From: an uncultured Anaerolineales bacterium
GTDB lineage: Bacteria; Chloroflexota; Anaerolineae; Aggregatilineales; Aggregatilineaceae
Direction: 5' to 3'
Assembly: GCA_937135955.1 (NCBI GenBank)
Contig: CAKZOB010000046.1
Span: forward strand, 1 to 46,723
DNA length: 46,723 bases
The notes beneath the pieces are model-generated. The model had not been told where the DNA came from and did no database searches. It worked only from the letters and a program-made list of their open reading frames with translations. The stretch's first letter is position 1. The number at the start of each line of letters is the position of its first letter. Shown in pieces: positions 34,264 through 43,432 of the stretch. The translations under genes were made by a program, and so were the position numbers.

Positions 34264-34797
34264 ATGTCTCTGGCTGACGAGACACCTGCGCGGGAGCGCT
34301 TCGACCAGCAACCCAGCGCGCGCTGGTGTTTTGTATGCGGTGTTGAAAACCTGTGTGGGCTGCGCATCCGCTTCTTCAATGATGGATTTCAGCGGGTGTT
34401 GGCGCGGGTGACGCTGGACGAGCCGTACCAGAGCTACCCTGGCATGGCGCATGGTGGCATTCTGGCGACCATCCTGGACGAGACAATGGGACGGGCCTTG
34501 CTGGCGGACGAAGGCGCAGATGATGTCAGGCGGGCGCGCTTCATGTTCACTGCCCGCCTGGAAGTGCGCTTTCGCAGGCCGGTGCCCCTGGGTCAGGAAT
34601 TCCAGGTGCGTGGGCGCGTAGATCAGGATCGCGGACGCACAGCGACGGTCAGCGGTGAGATTGTGCTGGCCGATGGTTCGGTGGCGGTAGAGGCCTCGGC
34701 TGTCCTGGTAGACATTCCGCAAGATCAGGTTGCGCAGATGCTCACCGCCGATGTTGGCTGGCAGGTATATCCAGTGCCGGAGGATGAGAGCAGTTGA
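34264..34797 (+). CDS. PaaI/YigI-type hotdog thioesterase
   Basis: Protein of 177 residues with a single hotdog fold. The opening WCFVCGVENLCGLRIRF (C22, C25) is a common lead of PaaI-like thioesterases, and the catalytic helix is MAHGGILATILDETMGRALL. LEVRFRRPVPLGQEFQVRGRV follows. Such enzymes hydrolyse acyl-CoA thioesters. It lies 15 bases after the luciferase-like gene and overlaps the next gene by 4 bases. No acyl-CoA pathway is visible nearby, so the substrate is open. Confidence 0.85.
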   Translation: MSLADETPARERFDQQPSARWCFVCGVENLCGLRIRFFNDGFQRVLARVTLDEPYQSYPGMAHGGILATILDETMGRALLADEGADDVRRARFMFTARLEVRFRRPVPLGQEFQVRGRVDQDRGRTATVSGEIVLADGSVAVEASAVLVDIPQDQVAQMLTADVGWQVYPVPEDESS

Positions 34798-37424
34798 CGC
34801 GGGGAAGGGCGAACGGGGTTTCGCCCAGCCGACGAAAGGCCCCGCAAGGGCGGGCCAGTCACGAGATGCTCCTGGCGTGGCTGGCCCTTCTGTTCATGAC
34901 TGGGCTGATGGTAGTGCTCTATGTGAGCGTCAGCCTGGCCGTCAGTCGCGATCCGCTGCTCCTGCCGCTCGATGATACGTACATCCATTTTCAGTATGCG
35001 CGGCAATGGGCAGGGGGCGAACCGCTGCGCTACTATCCAGGCGATCCGCCCAGTTCTGGCGCGACCAGTCTGATCTATCCAATATTGCTCGCTGTGGGTT
35101 ACCGGCTGGGGTTCACTGGCTGGGCGCTATCCTATTGGGCGCTGGGGCTGGGGGCGCTGGCATTGGCGGGCGCTGTCTGGCTGGTCTACCTGCTGGGCCG
35201 GGCAAGCCCTCTGGTGCGCACGGACGAGGAGCATGGATACGCGCTGTTTATGGCGCTGACCTTTGCTATATCCGGGCCGTTCGTCTGGGCGGCGCTCAGC
35301 GGCATGGAGACATCGCTATTTCTATTCGCTGTGCTGCTCACCCTCTACGCAGCTTTGCGAGGATGGCGCAAGAGGGCGGTTGGCGCTGCCGTCGTGACCG
35401 TCCTGCTGCGCCCCGAAGGTGTCCTGGTGGCTGTGCTGGCGACGGCGATGCTCGCGACACATTATCCCTGGCGGCACTCTGGAAATGCGAGCAGGCGACA
35501 GGTAGTCTTGCTGGCACTGCCTGTGTGGGCGGCGCTGATTCAACCTCTGGTCAATTGGGCGGCGACGGGCACTGTTTCGTCGTCGGGCCTGCAAGCCAAG
35601 TCGCATCTTGCCAACAGTAGTATCCCGCCGCTGGAGCGGCTAAGCGCTACCCTCTCATTCTGGTGGCGTATGGTGCGCGAACTGTTCACCGGCTATAGCG
35701 CAGATTGGGGCGTGTTCACCTCTCCGCTGCTGGCCCCAACCGCTCTGGCGGCGTTGTTGGGTGGAAGCTGGCTGGCCTGGCGGCAACGGCGGGCCAATGG
35801 GGCCGTCTTGTTGCTGCTATGCGCATTGACTCTCACGGTGGCGGTGGCCACGCTGGATACCGCTTTCTGGCAGTTCAAGCGCTATCAACTTCCGATCATG
35901 GCGCTGTTCTATCCGGCAGCGGCGTGGACGACGGGCGCTCTTGGGCAGGCTCTGGCGCGCCGACCTGGCTGGCGGGGATGGCGCTGGGCGTTGCCCGTCC
36001 TGATCCTGCTTCCCTCTGCGGTGACTGGGCTGACGTTCGCCCGCTACTATGGTGAAAACGTGACCGTGGTGCGCGACCAACAGGTGCCCATGACGCGCTG
36101 GGTGCGCGATCGGTTGCCGTTGGCAACTGGCTCGCGCGTAGCGGCGCACGATGTCGGGCTGATGGGTTACTTTAGCGAGCACCCGCTATATGATGTGGTT
36201 GGGTTGACGTTACCTGGTCCGGCGTCGTCCTGGCGACAGGGGCCGGGCGCTATCTACGAGGCAATGGCGCACAGTCCGTATCGTCCTGCGGCTTTCGCCA
36301 TCTATCCAGACGTGCAGGGCCTGCGCTATCTGCTCGAGGCTGGCGTCTTTGGGGCATTGCTGGCCGAGTTCCCGATCAGGTTGCCGGATCACAATGTGGC
36401 AGCGGCGGCGGAGTATCAGGGGGTCTATCTGGCCGACTGGTCTACGACACGCGCCGAAGAACAGGTGGCACAGACTTCCACCATGCAGGCGCTCTCTGAG
36501 TTCGAATTGGTGGACGTCGTGGATGTGGCGAATCTGGATAGCGAAAAGGCGCATGATTACCGCTGGTGGCAGGCGACGCAACCGCTTGGCTTTGTGACCG
36601 AGGTCTACACACACTACTACCATGCCTGCGGAGCGCCCGACACGTCGTTGTGTCGGGCTACTGATGGAGGGCGGGTGCTGACCGGCGGTGAAGAATTCAC
36701 GCTGCGGACGCATCCTGGCGAAGACCTGTTGCTGGTGACGCGCGTGCACGGGCGAGACAGCGTGCCGCTGGCCGTCTATGTGAACGGCGAACTGATGGCG
36801 CGGCGGGTGCAACCGGGCGTGCCGGGACGCTGGCTGGAGATCGTCACTCTGGTGCCGGGTGAGAGGCTCTCCGGGGCACATACGCGCGTGCGCATTGTGG
36901 CCGACGTGGGCGAGACAGACGTCGCCTATCTACCGTATTACCATTGGGCGTTTCAGGGGCATTTCGCCATGCCCCCAGCGTCGGACGCGCCGCCTGTGGC
37001 CACCTTCGGTGATGGAGGAACAGTCCGTCTGCTTGAAGTCGCGCTGGAGTATGAGGCATCGCGTCCAGGGGCGGCAGGGCGGGTGACAGTGCAAGCGACC
37101 TGGCAAGGGCCAGCCGCAGATATTGGGGACGGAGTGGTCTTCGTACACCTGTATAATACAGATAACCTGGATACTGAACCTGTGGCCCAGGTGGTGTCCC
37201 GTCCGGGTGGCGGCGTATTGCCACCAGCCAACTGGTTGCCTGGCCCGCTCGTAGATCGTTATACTGTTCCCTTATCCGGGGGATTGGAGCCTGGCACTTA
37301 CGCAATAGCGCTTGGTTTGTTCGACGCGCGGACTGGTGAGCGCTATCCTGTAGAAGGGCAGGGGGCGGGCACAGACCGCCGCCTGTTTATCGGCACGATA
37401 ACTGTTGAGGAGACAGCGGAGTGA
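34794..37424 (+). CDS. Large GT-C-like polytopic membrane protein, probable glycosyltransferase
   Basis: Protein of 876 residues. The first 480 residues hold about nine to ten membrane helices; after the first helix comes LLLPLDDTYIHFQYARQWAGG, the exterior acidic motif (DD) of GT-C glycosyltransferases that use lipid-linked sugars. The remaining 400 residues are an exterior region with beta-rich segments and no recognised catalytic motif. Target is not known. It overlaps the thioesterase by 4 bases and the xdhD-like gene by 4 bases, so it is translationally tied to both. TTG is the assigned start; an ATG 24 codons on is possible. Confidence 0.75.
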   Translation: MTRGRANGVSPSRRKAPQGRASHEMLLAWLALLFMTGLMVVLYVSVSLAVSRDPLLLPLDDTYIHFQYARQWAGGEPLRYYPGDPPSSGATSLIYPILLAVGYRLGFTGWALSYWALGLGALALAGAVWLVYLLGRASPLVRTDEEHGYALFMALTFAISGPFVWAALSGMETSLFLFAVLLTLYAALRGWRKRAVGAAVVTVLLRPEGVLVAVLATAMLATHYPWRHSGNASRRQVVLLALPVWAALIQPLVNWAATGTVSSSGLQAKSHLANSSIPPLERLSATLSFWWRMVRELFTGYSADWGVFTSPLLAPTALAALLGGSWLAWRQRRANGAVLLLLCALTLTVAVATLDTAFWQFKRYQLPIMALFYPAAAWTTGALGQALARRPGWRGWRWALPVLILLPSAVTGLTFARYYGENVTVVRDQQVPMTRWVRDRLPLATGSRVAAHDVGLMGYFSEHPLYDVVGLTLPGPASSWRQGPGAIYEAMAHSPYRPAAFAIYPDVQGLRYLLEAGVFGALLAEFPIRLPDHNVAAAAEYQGVYLADWSTTRAEEQVAQTSTMQALSEFELVDVVDVANLDSEKAHDYRWWQATQPLGFVTEVYTHYYHACGAPDTSLCRATDGGRVLTGGEEFTLRTHPGEDLLLVTRVHGRDSVPLAVYVNGELMARRVQPGVPGRWLEIVTLVPGERLSGAHTRVRIVADVGETDVAYLPYYHWAFQGHFAMPPASDAPPVATFGDGGTVRLLEVALEYEASRPGAAGRVTVQATWQGPAADIGDGVVFVHLYNTDNLDTEPVAQVVSRPGGGVLPPANWLPGPLVDRYTVPLSGGLEPGTYAIALGLFDARTGERYPVEGQGAGTDRRLFIGTITVEETAE

Positions 37425-40417
37425 AAATTGAGTTTGTGCTGAACGGGCAACCGATGACGATGGAGGCTGCGCCCAACGAAAGCCTGCTGCGGGCGTTGCG
37501 GCGGCATGGCGTCTTCGGCGTCAAGTATGCCGACGACGACGGCCTGAGCGGGGCCGATGTGGTATTGTTGGACGGTGCGCCAGTCGTTTCGTCGCTACTG
37601 CTGGCGGCGCAGGTGGCCGGTCGCTCTGTAACGACGATCGAGGGGATCGGCGGAGCACAGGAGCGCGGCTGGCGCGGGTCGGAGCCGTTGCACCCCTTGC
37701 AGCAAGCCTTCATCGAGACGGGGGCGATTCAGTGCGGCTATTGCACACCGGCGATGATCCTGGCCGCCAAAGCGCTGTTAGATCGCAATCTCTCTCCCAG
37801 CGAAGGTGAGGTGCGCGAGGCGTTGGCGGGCGTATTGTGCCGCTGTACAGGCTATGTCAAGCCGGTAGAGGCGGTGTTGCGCGCGGCGGCCATATTGCGC
37901 GGTGAGGATGTGCTGCCCATCGGCCCGGAGCGGGCCATCCCCGTGCCCGCGGAGTTGTTCACCCGCCCTGATGACCCGCCTGTGAGAGACGCCCTGCCTC
38001 CGGAAGCTGTGGATGGACAACCGGGGACGCCGCAGGTCACGACGCGGGCGTTGCCAGTGATGCTGGTCGCGCCCGAAGTGGACACGTTGCAGCAGGTGGG
38101 TAAGCCCGTGCAGAAAGTGGACGCCCGCAAACTGGCGCAGGGCAAGCCCGCCTTCACCGACGATATCGAGTTCCGCGGAATGCTGGTGGGCAAGCTGCTG
38201 CTCAGTCCGCACGCGCACGCCATCATCAAGCGCATTGATGTCAGCAAGGCGCGCGCGTTGCCGGGAGTACGCGCTGTGCTCACCTACCAGGATTTGCCGC
38301 GCGTGCCGTACACGACTGCGGGACAGAGCGACCCGGAGCCTGGCCCGCACGACAACTACAGTCTGGATTACAAAGTGCGCTTTGTGGGCGATCGGGTGGC
38401 GGCGGTGGCGGCGGAGACGGAAGAGATCGCGCTCAAGGCGCTGTCGCTCATCGAGGTCGAGTATGAAATATTGCCCGCGGTGTTCGATCCGCGCGACAGC
38501 ATGAAGGCAGGCGCACCGCTCCTGCACGACGAGCCGGAGAGCTGGCATATCGAGGATAAGGCGCGCAATCTGGCTGCGGTTATAGACTGGGAACTGGGCG
38601 ACGTTGAAGCGGGCTTCGGACAGGCAGATCGTATCTTTGAGGCGATGTATTACAGTCCCAAGGTGCAGCAAACGCCGCTCGAACCGCACGTGGTCATCAC
38701 CTGGTGGGACGAAGACGACCGCCTGGTGATCCGCACGAGCACGCAGGTGCCGTTCCATGTGCGCCGTATCCTTGCGCCAGTGCTGGGTCTGCCGGAAAAG
38801 CGCATTCGCGTGATCAAGCCGCGCATCGGCGGCGGCTTCGGCGTCAAGCAGGAAGTGTTGATCGAGGATATCTGCGCGCACCTGACCATCGTGACTGGTC
38901 AGCCGGTGCGCCTGGAATACACGCGCGAAGAGGAGTTCTACGCCAGCCGCTCGCGTCATCCGATGTATATCACGGTCAAGACGGGTGTCACGCGCGACGG
39001 GCGCATCGTGGCCAATCAGATGTACGTGCTCAGCGATACGGGGGCCTATGGCTCGCACGCGCTGACGGTGGCGGGCAATACGGGGCACAAGGCCATGTCG
39101 CTCTATAACGCGCCGAACATCAAGTTCACGGCGGATGTCGTCTACACCAATACTCCGCCCAGCGGGGCCTATCGGGGCTATGGCGTGCCGCAGGGGTTCT
39201 GGGCGGTCGAGCAGCATATGGAGTGGATCGCCCGCGAAATGGGGTGGGATCCGCTGGAATTCCGCCTGAAGAACGCGGTCAAGGCCGGCGACGAGTATCC
39301 CGCCAGCAAAGCCTGGAGCGAAGGCCGCGAGGCTGTGCCGGAGATCATTCAGTCCTGCGGGTTGCCGGAGTGTGTGGAGCAGGGGGCGCGCATGATTCGC
39401 TGGCATGAGCGCTTCAACAACCCGGACTGGCACCGTGTGCCGGGCAAGCCGCATTTGCGACGGGGCATTGGCGTGGCATTGGTCATGCAGGGCACGGCGA
39501 TCCCTCGCCTGGACATGGGCGCGGCCAGCATCAAGATCAATGACGATGGCTCGTTCAACCTGCTGGTCGGCGCGACTGACCTGGGCACTGGCTCCGATAC
39601 GGTGCTGACACAGATGGCGGCGGAGGTGCTCGGCTGTGCGCCGGAAGACTTCATCACCTATTCGTCAGATACCGACTTCACGCCGTTCGACAAAGGGGCT
39701 TATGCGTCGAGCACGACCTATGTCTCCGGGCGGGCGGTGGTGCTGGCGGCAGAGAAGGTCGCGACGCAGATGCGCGAAGTAGCCGCGCGCATGTTGAACA
39801 AGCAGGGTGATTTCCCGCCAGTGACCCCCGACGAGCTGGTGCTGCGCGACCGGGCTGTCCATGCGCCGGATGGCCGCAGCGTGAGCCATCGCGAGATCGC
39901 GCTCAACAGCCTACATCATGAAAAGCAGCATCAGATCATGGCGACGGCCAGTTATGTCAGCCCGGAATCGCCACCGCCTTTTGCTGCGCAGTTCGTGACT
40001 GTGACGCTAGACACGGAAACGGGCCAGTTCACGGTAGACGAGATGGTGATGGCAGTGGACGGGGGGGTGATCGTCAACCCGGTGACGGCCAGCGGGCAGA
40101 TCGAGGGCGGCATGACGCAGGCGCTCGGCTACGGGCATTGTGAAGAAATGGCTTTCGATGAGAACGGGCGCATGATCAATCCGCGCTTCGGAGCGTACAA
40201 GATTTATCGGGCTGACGAAATGCCGCAGATGGGCGTCATTTTTGTCGAAACGTATGAACCGAGCGGGCCATTTGGGGCCAAGGCTGTGGCAGAGATTCCC
40301 CTGGACGGCGTTGGGCCAGCGCTGGCGAACGCGCTGTACGATGCGGCGGGCATCCGCCTGACGCATGGGCCGTTGTTGCCGGAGAAGGTCTGGCGAGCCT
40401 TACACGCCAGGATGTGA
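37421..40417 (+). CDS. xdhD: XdhD-like molybdenum hydroxylase (fused 2Fe-2S and molybdopterin domains)
   Basis: Protein of 998 residues. Residues 1-160 are a two-domain 2Fe-2S module: the first cluster's four ligands are replaced (D38, S43, D46, S58), while the second is intact (C105, C108, C140, C142). Residues about 215-998 are the molybdopterin subunit with IKPRIGGGFGVKQE, GAYRGYGVPQ, GATDLGTGSD and the catalytic glutamate E958 in FGAKAVAEIPLDG. E. coli XdhD (956 residues), a purine hydroxylase, has the same architecture and the same degenerate first cluster. It probably hydroxylates a purine such as hypoxanthine or xanthine. Start is GTG with GAGGAG upstream; XdhC and YqeB follow. Confidence 0.9.
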   Translation: MKIEFVLNGQPMTMEAAPNESLLRALRRHGVFGVKYADDDGLSGADVVLLDGAPVVSSLLLAAQVAGRSVTTIEGIGGAQERGWRGSEPLHPLQQAFIETGAIQCGYCTPAMILAAKALLDRNLSPSEGEVREALAGVLCRCTGYVKPVEAVLRAAAILRGEDVLPIGPERAIPVPAELFTRPDDPPVRDALPPEAVDGQPGTPQVTTRALPVMLVAPEVDTLQQVGKPVQKVDARKLAQGKPAFTDDIEFRGMLVGKLLLSPHAHAIIKRIDVSKARALPGVRAVLTYQDLPRVPYTTAGQSDPEPGPHDNYSLDYKVRFVGDRVAAVAAETEEIALKALSLIEVEYEILPAVFDPRDSMKAGAPLLHDEPESWHIEDKARNLAAVIDWELGDVEAGFGQADRIFEAMYYSPKVQQTPLEPHVVITWWDEDDRLVIRTSTQVPFHVRRILAPVLGLPEKRIRVIKPRIGGGFGVKQEVLIEDICAHLTIVTGQPVRLEYTREEEFYASRSRHPMYITVKTGVTRDGRIVANQMYVLSDTGAYGSHALTVAGNTGHKAMSLYNAPNIKFTADVVYTNTPPSGAYRGYGVPQGFWAVEQHMEWIAREMGWDPLEFRLKNAVKAGDEYPASKAWSEGREAVPEIIQSCGLPECVEQGARMIRWHERFNNPDWHRVPGKPHLRRGIGVALVMQGTAIPRLDMGAASIKINDDGSFNLLVGATDLGTGSDTVLTQMAAEVLGCAPEDFITYSSDTDFTPFDKGAYASSTTYVSGRAVVLAAEKVATQMREVAARMLNKQGDFPPVTPDELVLRDRAVHAPDGRSVSHREIALNSLHHEKQHQIMATASYVSPESPPPFAAQFVTVTLDTETGQFTVDEMVMAVDGGVIVNPVTASGQIEGGMTQALGYGHCEEMAFDENGRMINPRFGAYKIYRADEMPQMGVIFVETYEPSGPFGAKAVAEIPLDGVGPALANALYDAAGIRLTHGPLLPEKVWRALHARM

Positions 40418-40427
40418 TGGTACGAGT

Positions 40428-41264
40428 ATGAGCGAAGAGCAAGCTGTCTTTGAAGCAGCGCTGACAGCACAGCGGGAAGGGCGTCCTGCAGCGCTGGCCA
40501 TCGTGGTGGAAACCCAGGGGTCGGTGCCGCGTCAGGCTGGCAGCAAGATGCTGGTCTGGCCAGACGGGCAGATCGTGGGCACGGTCGGCGGCGGGCAGAT
40601 GGAGGCGTTGGTCATCGCTGAAGCGCAACAGGCCCTGCGCGATGGTCGGTGTCGCCTGTTTACGTACAACCTGGCCGATCTCGAAGCGGGCGATCCGGGC
40701 GTGTGCGGCGGGACGGTGAAGGTCTACGTGGAGCCGCTGTTGCCCCTGCCCACGGTACTGGTGATCGGCTGCGGGCATGTGGGCAGAGCGGTCGCAGAAC
40801 TTGCCAAGTGGCTGGGCTACCGTGTGATTGTCGCCGACGACCGCCCCGGTTACGCCACGCCGGAGCAGGTACCCGGCATGGATGGTTATGTCGAGGCTGC
40901 GGGAGACGAGCTGATCAACCGGGCTTCTGTCTCGGCTTCGACGTATGTGGTGGCGGTGACGCGCGGGTTGAGCGTAGACGAAACCTTGTTGCCCGCGCTG
41001 CTGAAGACGCCTGCACCCTATATTGGACTGATCGGCAGCCGCCGTCGCTGGGCGCTGACAGTGGAAACCTTGCAGGCGCAGGGGGTGTCGCAAGCCGATC
41101 TAGAGCGCGTCTATGCACCGATCGGGCTGTCCATTGGGGCGGAGACGCCCAAAGAGATCGCGGTAAGCATTCTGGCGGAGGTCATCCAGGTGCAGCGCGG
41201 TGGGAGTGGCGATCCCTTGCGCTGGTCTCCGCCCATGAAACAGGTCGTGCAGGGTGACCGGTGA
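40428..41264 (+). CDS. xdhC: XdhC/CoxI-family molybdenum hydroxylase maturation factor
   Basis: Protein of 278 residues. The N-terminal XdhC domain has TQGSVPRQAGSKMLVWPDGQIVGTVGGGQMEALV; the C-terminal half is a Rossmann domain with VLVIGCGHVGRAVAELAKWLGYRVIVADDRPG. XdhC binds molybdenum cofactor, assists its sulfuration and delivers it to xanthine-dehydrogenase-type enzymes. It starts 10 bases after xdhD at an ATG and so likely serves that enzyme and the one at 43938. The upstream frame overlaps xdhD and is not used. Confidence 0.93.
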   Translation: MSEEQAVFEAALTAQREGRPAALAIVVETQGSVPRQAGSKMLVWPDGQIVGTVGGGQMEALVIAEAQQALRDGRCRLFTYNLADLEAGDPGVCGGTVKVYVEPLLPLPTVLVIGCGHVGRAVAELAKWLGYRVIVADDRPGYATPEQVPGMDGYVEAAGDELINRASVSASTYVVAVTRGLSVDETLLPALLKTPAPYIGLIGSRRRWALTVETLQAQGVSQADLERVYAPIGLSIGAETPKEIAVSILAEVIQVQRGGSGDPLRWSPPMKQVVQGDR

Positions 41265-41274
41265 ACAGGAAGCT

Positions 41275-41883
41275 GTGAAGATTCTGGCTGTCAGCGATGT
41301 TGTGCAGCCGCAACTGCACAATGTGGATTATCTCCGGCAGGCCTACGGCGGGGTTGACGTCCTGGTCAGTTGTGGCGACCTGCCCATTCACTACCTGGAC
41401 TTTCTGGGGACGACGCTCAGCGTGCCCTTGCTGTTTGTGCGCGGCAATCACGATACCAGTTATGCCGTTTCTCCACCGGGGGGGGATAACCTGCATCTGC
41501 GCTTTGTGCGCTATCACGGCTATCTGTTTGCCGGGCTGGAAGGCTCGATTGCCTACAACAAAGGGCCGGTGCAATACACCGATCAGGAAATGATGGCTAA
41601 AGTACTACGCCTGTTGCCGCGGATGATGATTCGTCGCCTACGGGCTGGCTACGGCGTGCACGTGCTGGTGGCGCACTCTCCGCCGCGGGGCATTCACGAT
41701 CTGCCTGACGACTGGGCGCACCGTGGTTTCACAGCTTTTCGCACCCTGATCCGTCTGGGGCGGCCCATGTATTTGCTACACGGGCACGTGGATACGTGGG
41801 ACAGACGCCGCACACGGCAAACTGTATACCTGGGCACTACGGTGCTCAACGTCAATCCTTATATGCTCATTGACATTGGTTGA
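41275..41883 (+). CDS. Calcineurin-like metallophosphoesterase
   Basis: Protein of 202 residues. Metal motifs appear in order: ILAVSDVVQP, VLVSCGDLPIHYLDF (GD), VRGNHD, VLVAHSPPRG and LLHGHVD. The first motif has SDVV in place of the common DxH, so one metal ligand looks unusual. It hydrolyses phosphoester bonds; substrate unknown. A GTG at 41275 with AGGA upstream begins at the first strand; a GTG seven codons earlier overlaps xdhC. Its place within hydroxylase genes may be incidental. Confidence 0.85.
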   Translation: MKILAVSDVVQPQLHNVDYLRQAYGGVDVLVSCGDLPIHYLDFLGTTLSVPLLFVRGNHDTSYAVSPPGGDNLHLRFVRYHGYLFAGLEGSIAYNKGPVQYTDQEMMAKVLRLLPRMMIRRLRAGYGVHVLVAHSPPRGIHDLPDDWAHRGFTAFRTLIRLGRPMYLLHGHVDTWDRRRTRQTVYLGTTVLNVNPYMLIDIG

Positions 41884-41901
41884 GCGGGACGTATGGCCTT
41901 A

Positions 41902-41928
41902 GGCAATTGCCGGTGAGTGTGCTACTAT
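41902..41928 (+). promoter_or_regulatory. Palindrome and extended -10 promoter before the FAD/2Fe-2S subunit gene
   Basis: GGCAATTGCC (41902-41911) is a perfect 10-bp palindrome. TGCTACTAT (41920-41928) is an extended -10 (TGn plus TACTAT), giving a start near 41935 and a leader of about 30 bases. The palindrome sits where a -35 would be, as expected for a repressor or activator site. Confidence 0.45.
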
Positions 41929-41965
41929 AGCTTTTGGCAAGGCAGACAGGCAAAGGGACTGGTAC

Positions 41966-43402
41966 ATGTGGCAAAACTATTATAGCGTCACGTCTGTAGA
42001 CGAAGCGCTTGAATTGCTGGCGCAGCATGGCGAACGGGCACGCATCGTAGCGGGCGCAACCGACCTGTTGCTGGAACTGGAACGCGGTCAGCGCCCCGGT
42101 GTGGATACACTGATTGACATCAGCCGCGTTTCGGGCCTGGATCATATCACGGTGCATGGCGACACGATTCAGCTTGGCCCGCTGGTTACTCACAACCATC
42201 TGGTCGCCAGCCCGGTAATCGTCGAGCGGGCGTTGCCGTTGGCCCAGGCAGCGTGGAGCGTAGGCGCGCCGCAGATTCGCAATCGGGGCACGGTGGCGGG
42301 GAATGTCATCACAGCCAGCCCGGCCAACGATACCATCACGCCCTTGTGGGCGTTGGGCGCGACGGTGACGCTGGCCTCAACGCGCGGCGAACGCACGCTT
42401 GATTTTCCCTCTTTTTACCAGGGGGTACGGCGGACGGCAATGGCCCCCGATGAGATGCTGACGGCGATCACGTTCCCGGCCCTGGCCCAGCACGAACGCG
42501 GCATCTTTCTCAAGCTGGGGTTGCGCAAAGCCCAGGCGATTTCTGTGGTCAATGCGGCGGTTGTGCTCGGTTTCGATGGTGAAGTGATTGTCAGCGCCGC
42601 GATCACGCTGGGCAGCGTGGCCCCGACCATTCTGCGCGTGCCGGTGGCTGAGCAATATCTCAAGGGCAAACGTCTGACCGACGAGGTGATCCGCGAAGCG
42701 GCGCGGCTGGCTGCCGCTGCTCCGACTCCTATTGACGACGTGCGCAGTGGAGCAGCCTATCGGACGGAAATGTGCCGGGTGTTGATAGCGCGGGCGTTGC
42801 GCGCCCTGCGCGATGGCACTGAGCGGGCTGGGTGGCCTCAAGACCCGGCCATGTTGTGGGGCGAGCACCGGGCGACGGTGCAGGAGCCGTTGCCAGCGCT
42901 GGTGCGGCACGAGGACGACCTGGGTGATACGATTGTCACTACAGTCAACGGGCGGCAATACTCGATCACTGGTGCTTCGAATAAGACGCTGCTGCGCTTC
43001 CTGCGCGAAGATGTGGGATTGACAGGCACCAAAGAAGGCTGTGCCGAGGGAGAATGCGGCGCGTGCACGGTGTTCCTGGACGGTGTAGCAGTGATGGCCT
43101 GCCTGGTGCCCGCTCCGCGCGCGCACGGAGCGCAAATTGTCACCGTCGAGGGGCTGGCGCAGGACGGCGTGCTGCATCCTATTCAGCAGGCATTTGTGGA
43201 CACGGGAGCGGTGCAGTGCGGCTATTGCACACCCGGCTTCCTGATGGCTGGGGCGAAGTTGCTGGAAGAACATCCGCGCCCAACTCGCGAGCAGATTGAG
43301 CAGAGCATCACTGGTAACCTGTGCCGCTGCACCGGCTACTACAAGATCGTGCAGGCTTTCGAGCTGGCTGCTGAAGCCATGGCCGCAAAGAACAGAGTCT
43401 GA
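41966..43402 (+). CDS. FAD-binding and 2Fe-2S subunit fusion of a xanthine-dehydrogenase-type enzyme
   Basis: Protein of 478 residues. Residues 1-290 are the FAD subunit (CoxM/XdhB type) with [17 protein letters not shown] and [20 protein letters not shown], followed by its C-terminal domain. Residues about 313-478 are a complete 2Fe-2S subunit: C359, C364, C367, C379 for the first cluster and C418, C421, C453, C455 for the second. FAD before FeS in one chain is the reverse of the order in eukaryotic XDH. It would pass electrons from a molybdopterin subunit to NAD, ferredoxin or another acceptor. The most likely partner is the 741-residue subunit at 43938, and possibly XdhD too. Confidence 0.92.
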   Translation: MWQNYYSVTSVDEALELLAQHGERARIVAGATDLLLELERGQRPGVDTLIDISRVSGLDHITVHGDTIQLGPLVTHNHLVASPVIVERALPLAQAAWSVGAPQIRNRGTVAGNVITASPANDTITPLWALGATVTLASTRGERTLDFPSFYQGVRRTAMAPDEMLTAITFPALAQHERGIFLKLGLRKAQAISVVNAAVVLGFDGEVIVSAAITLGSVAPTILRVPVAEQYLKGKRLTDEVIREAARLAAAAPTPIDDVRSGAAYRTEMCRVLIARALRALRDGTERAGWPQDPAMLWGEHRATVQEPLPALVRHEDDLGDTIVTTVNGRQYSITGASNKTLLRFLREDVGLTGTKEGCAEGECGACTVFLDGVAVMACLVPAPRAHGAQIVTVEGLAQDGVLHPIQQAFVDTGAVQCGYCTPGFLMAGAKLLEEHPRPTREQIEQSITGNLCRCTGYYKIVQAFELAAEAMAAKNRV

Positions 43403-43432
43403 TCCGGCGCAGGTGGAAGGAGAGGGACTGAC

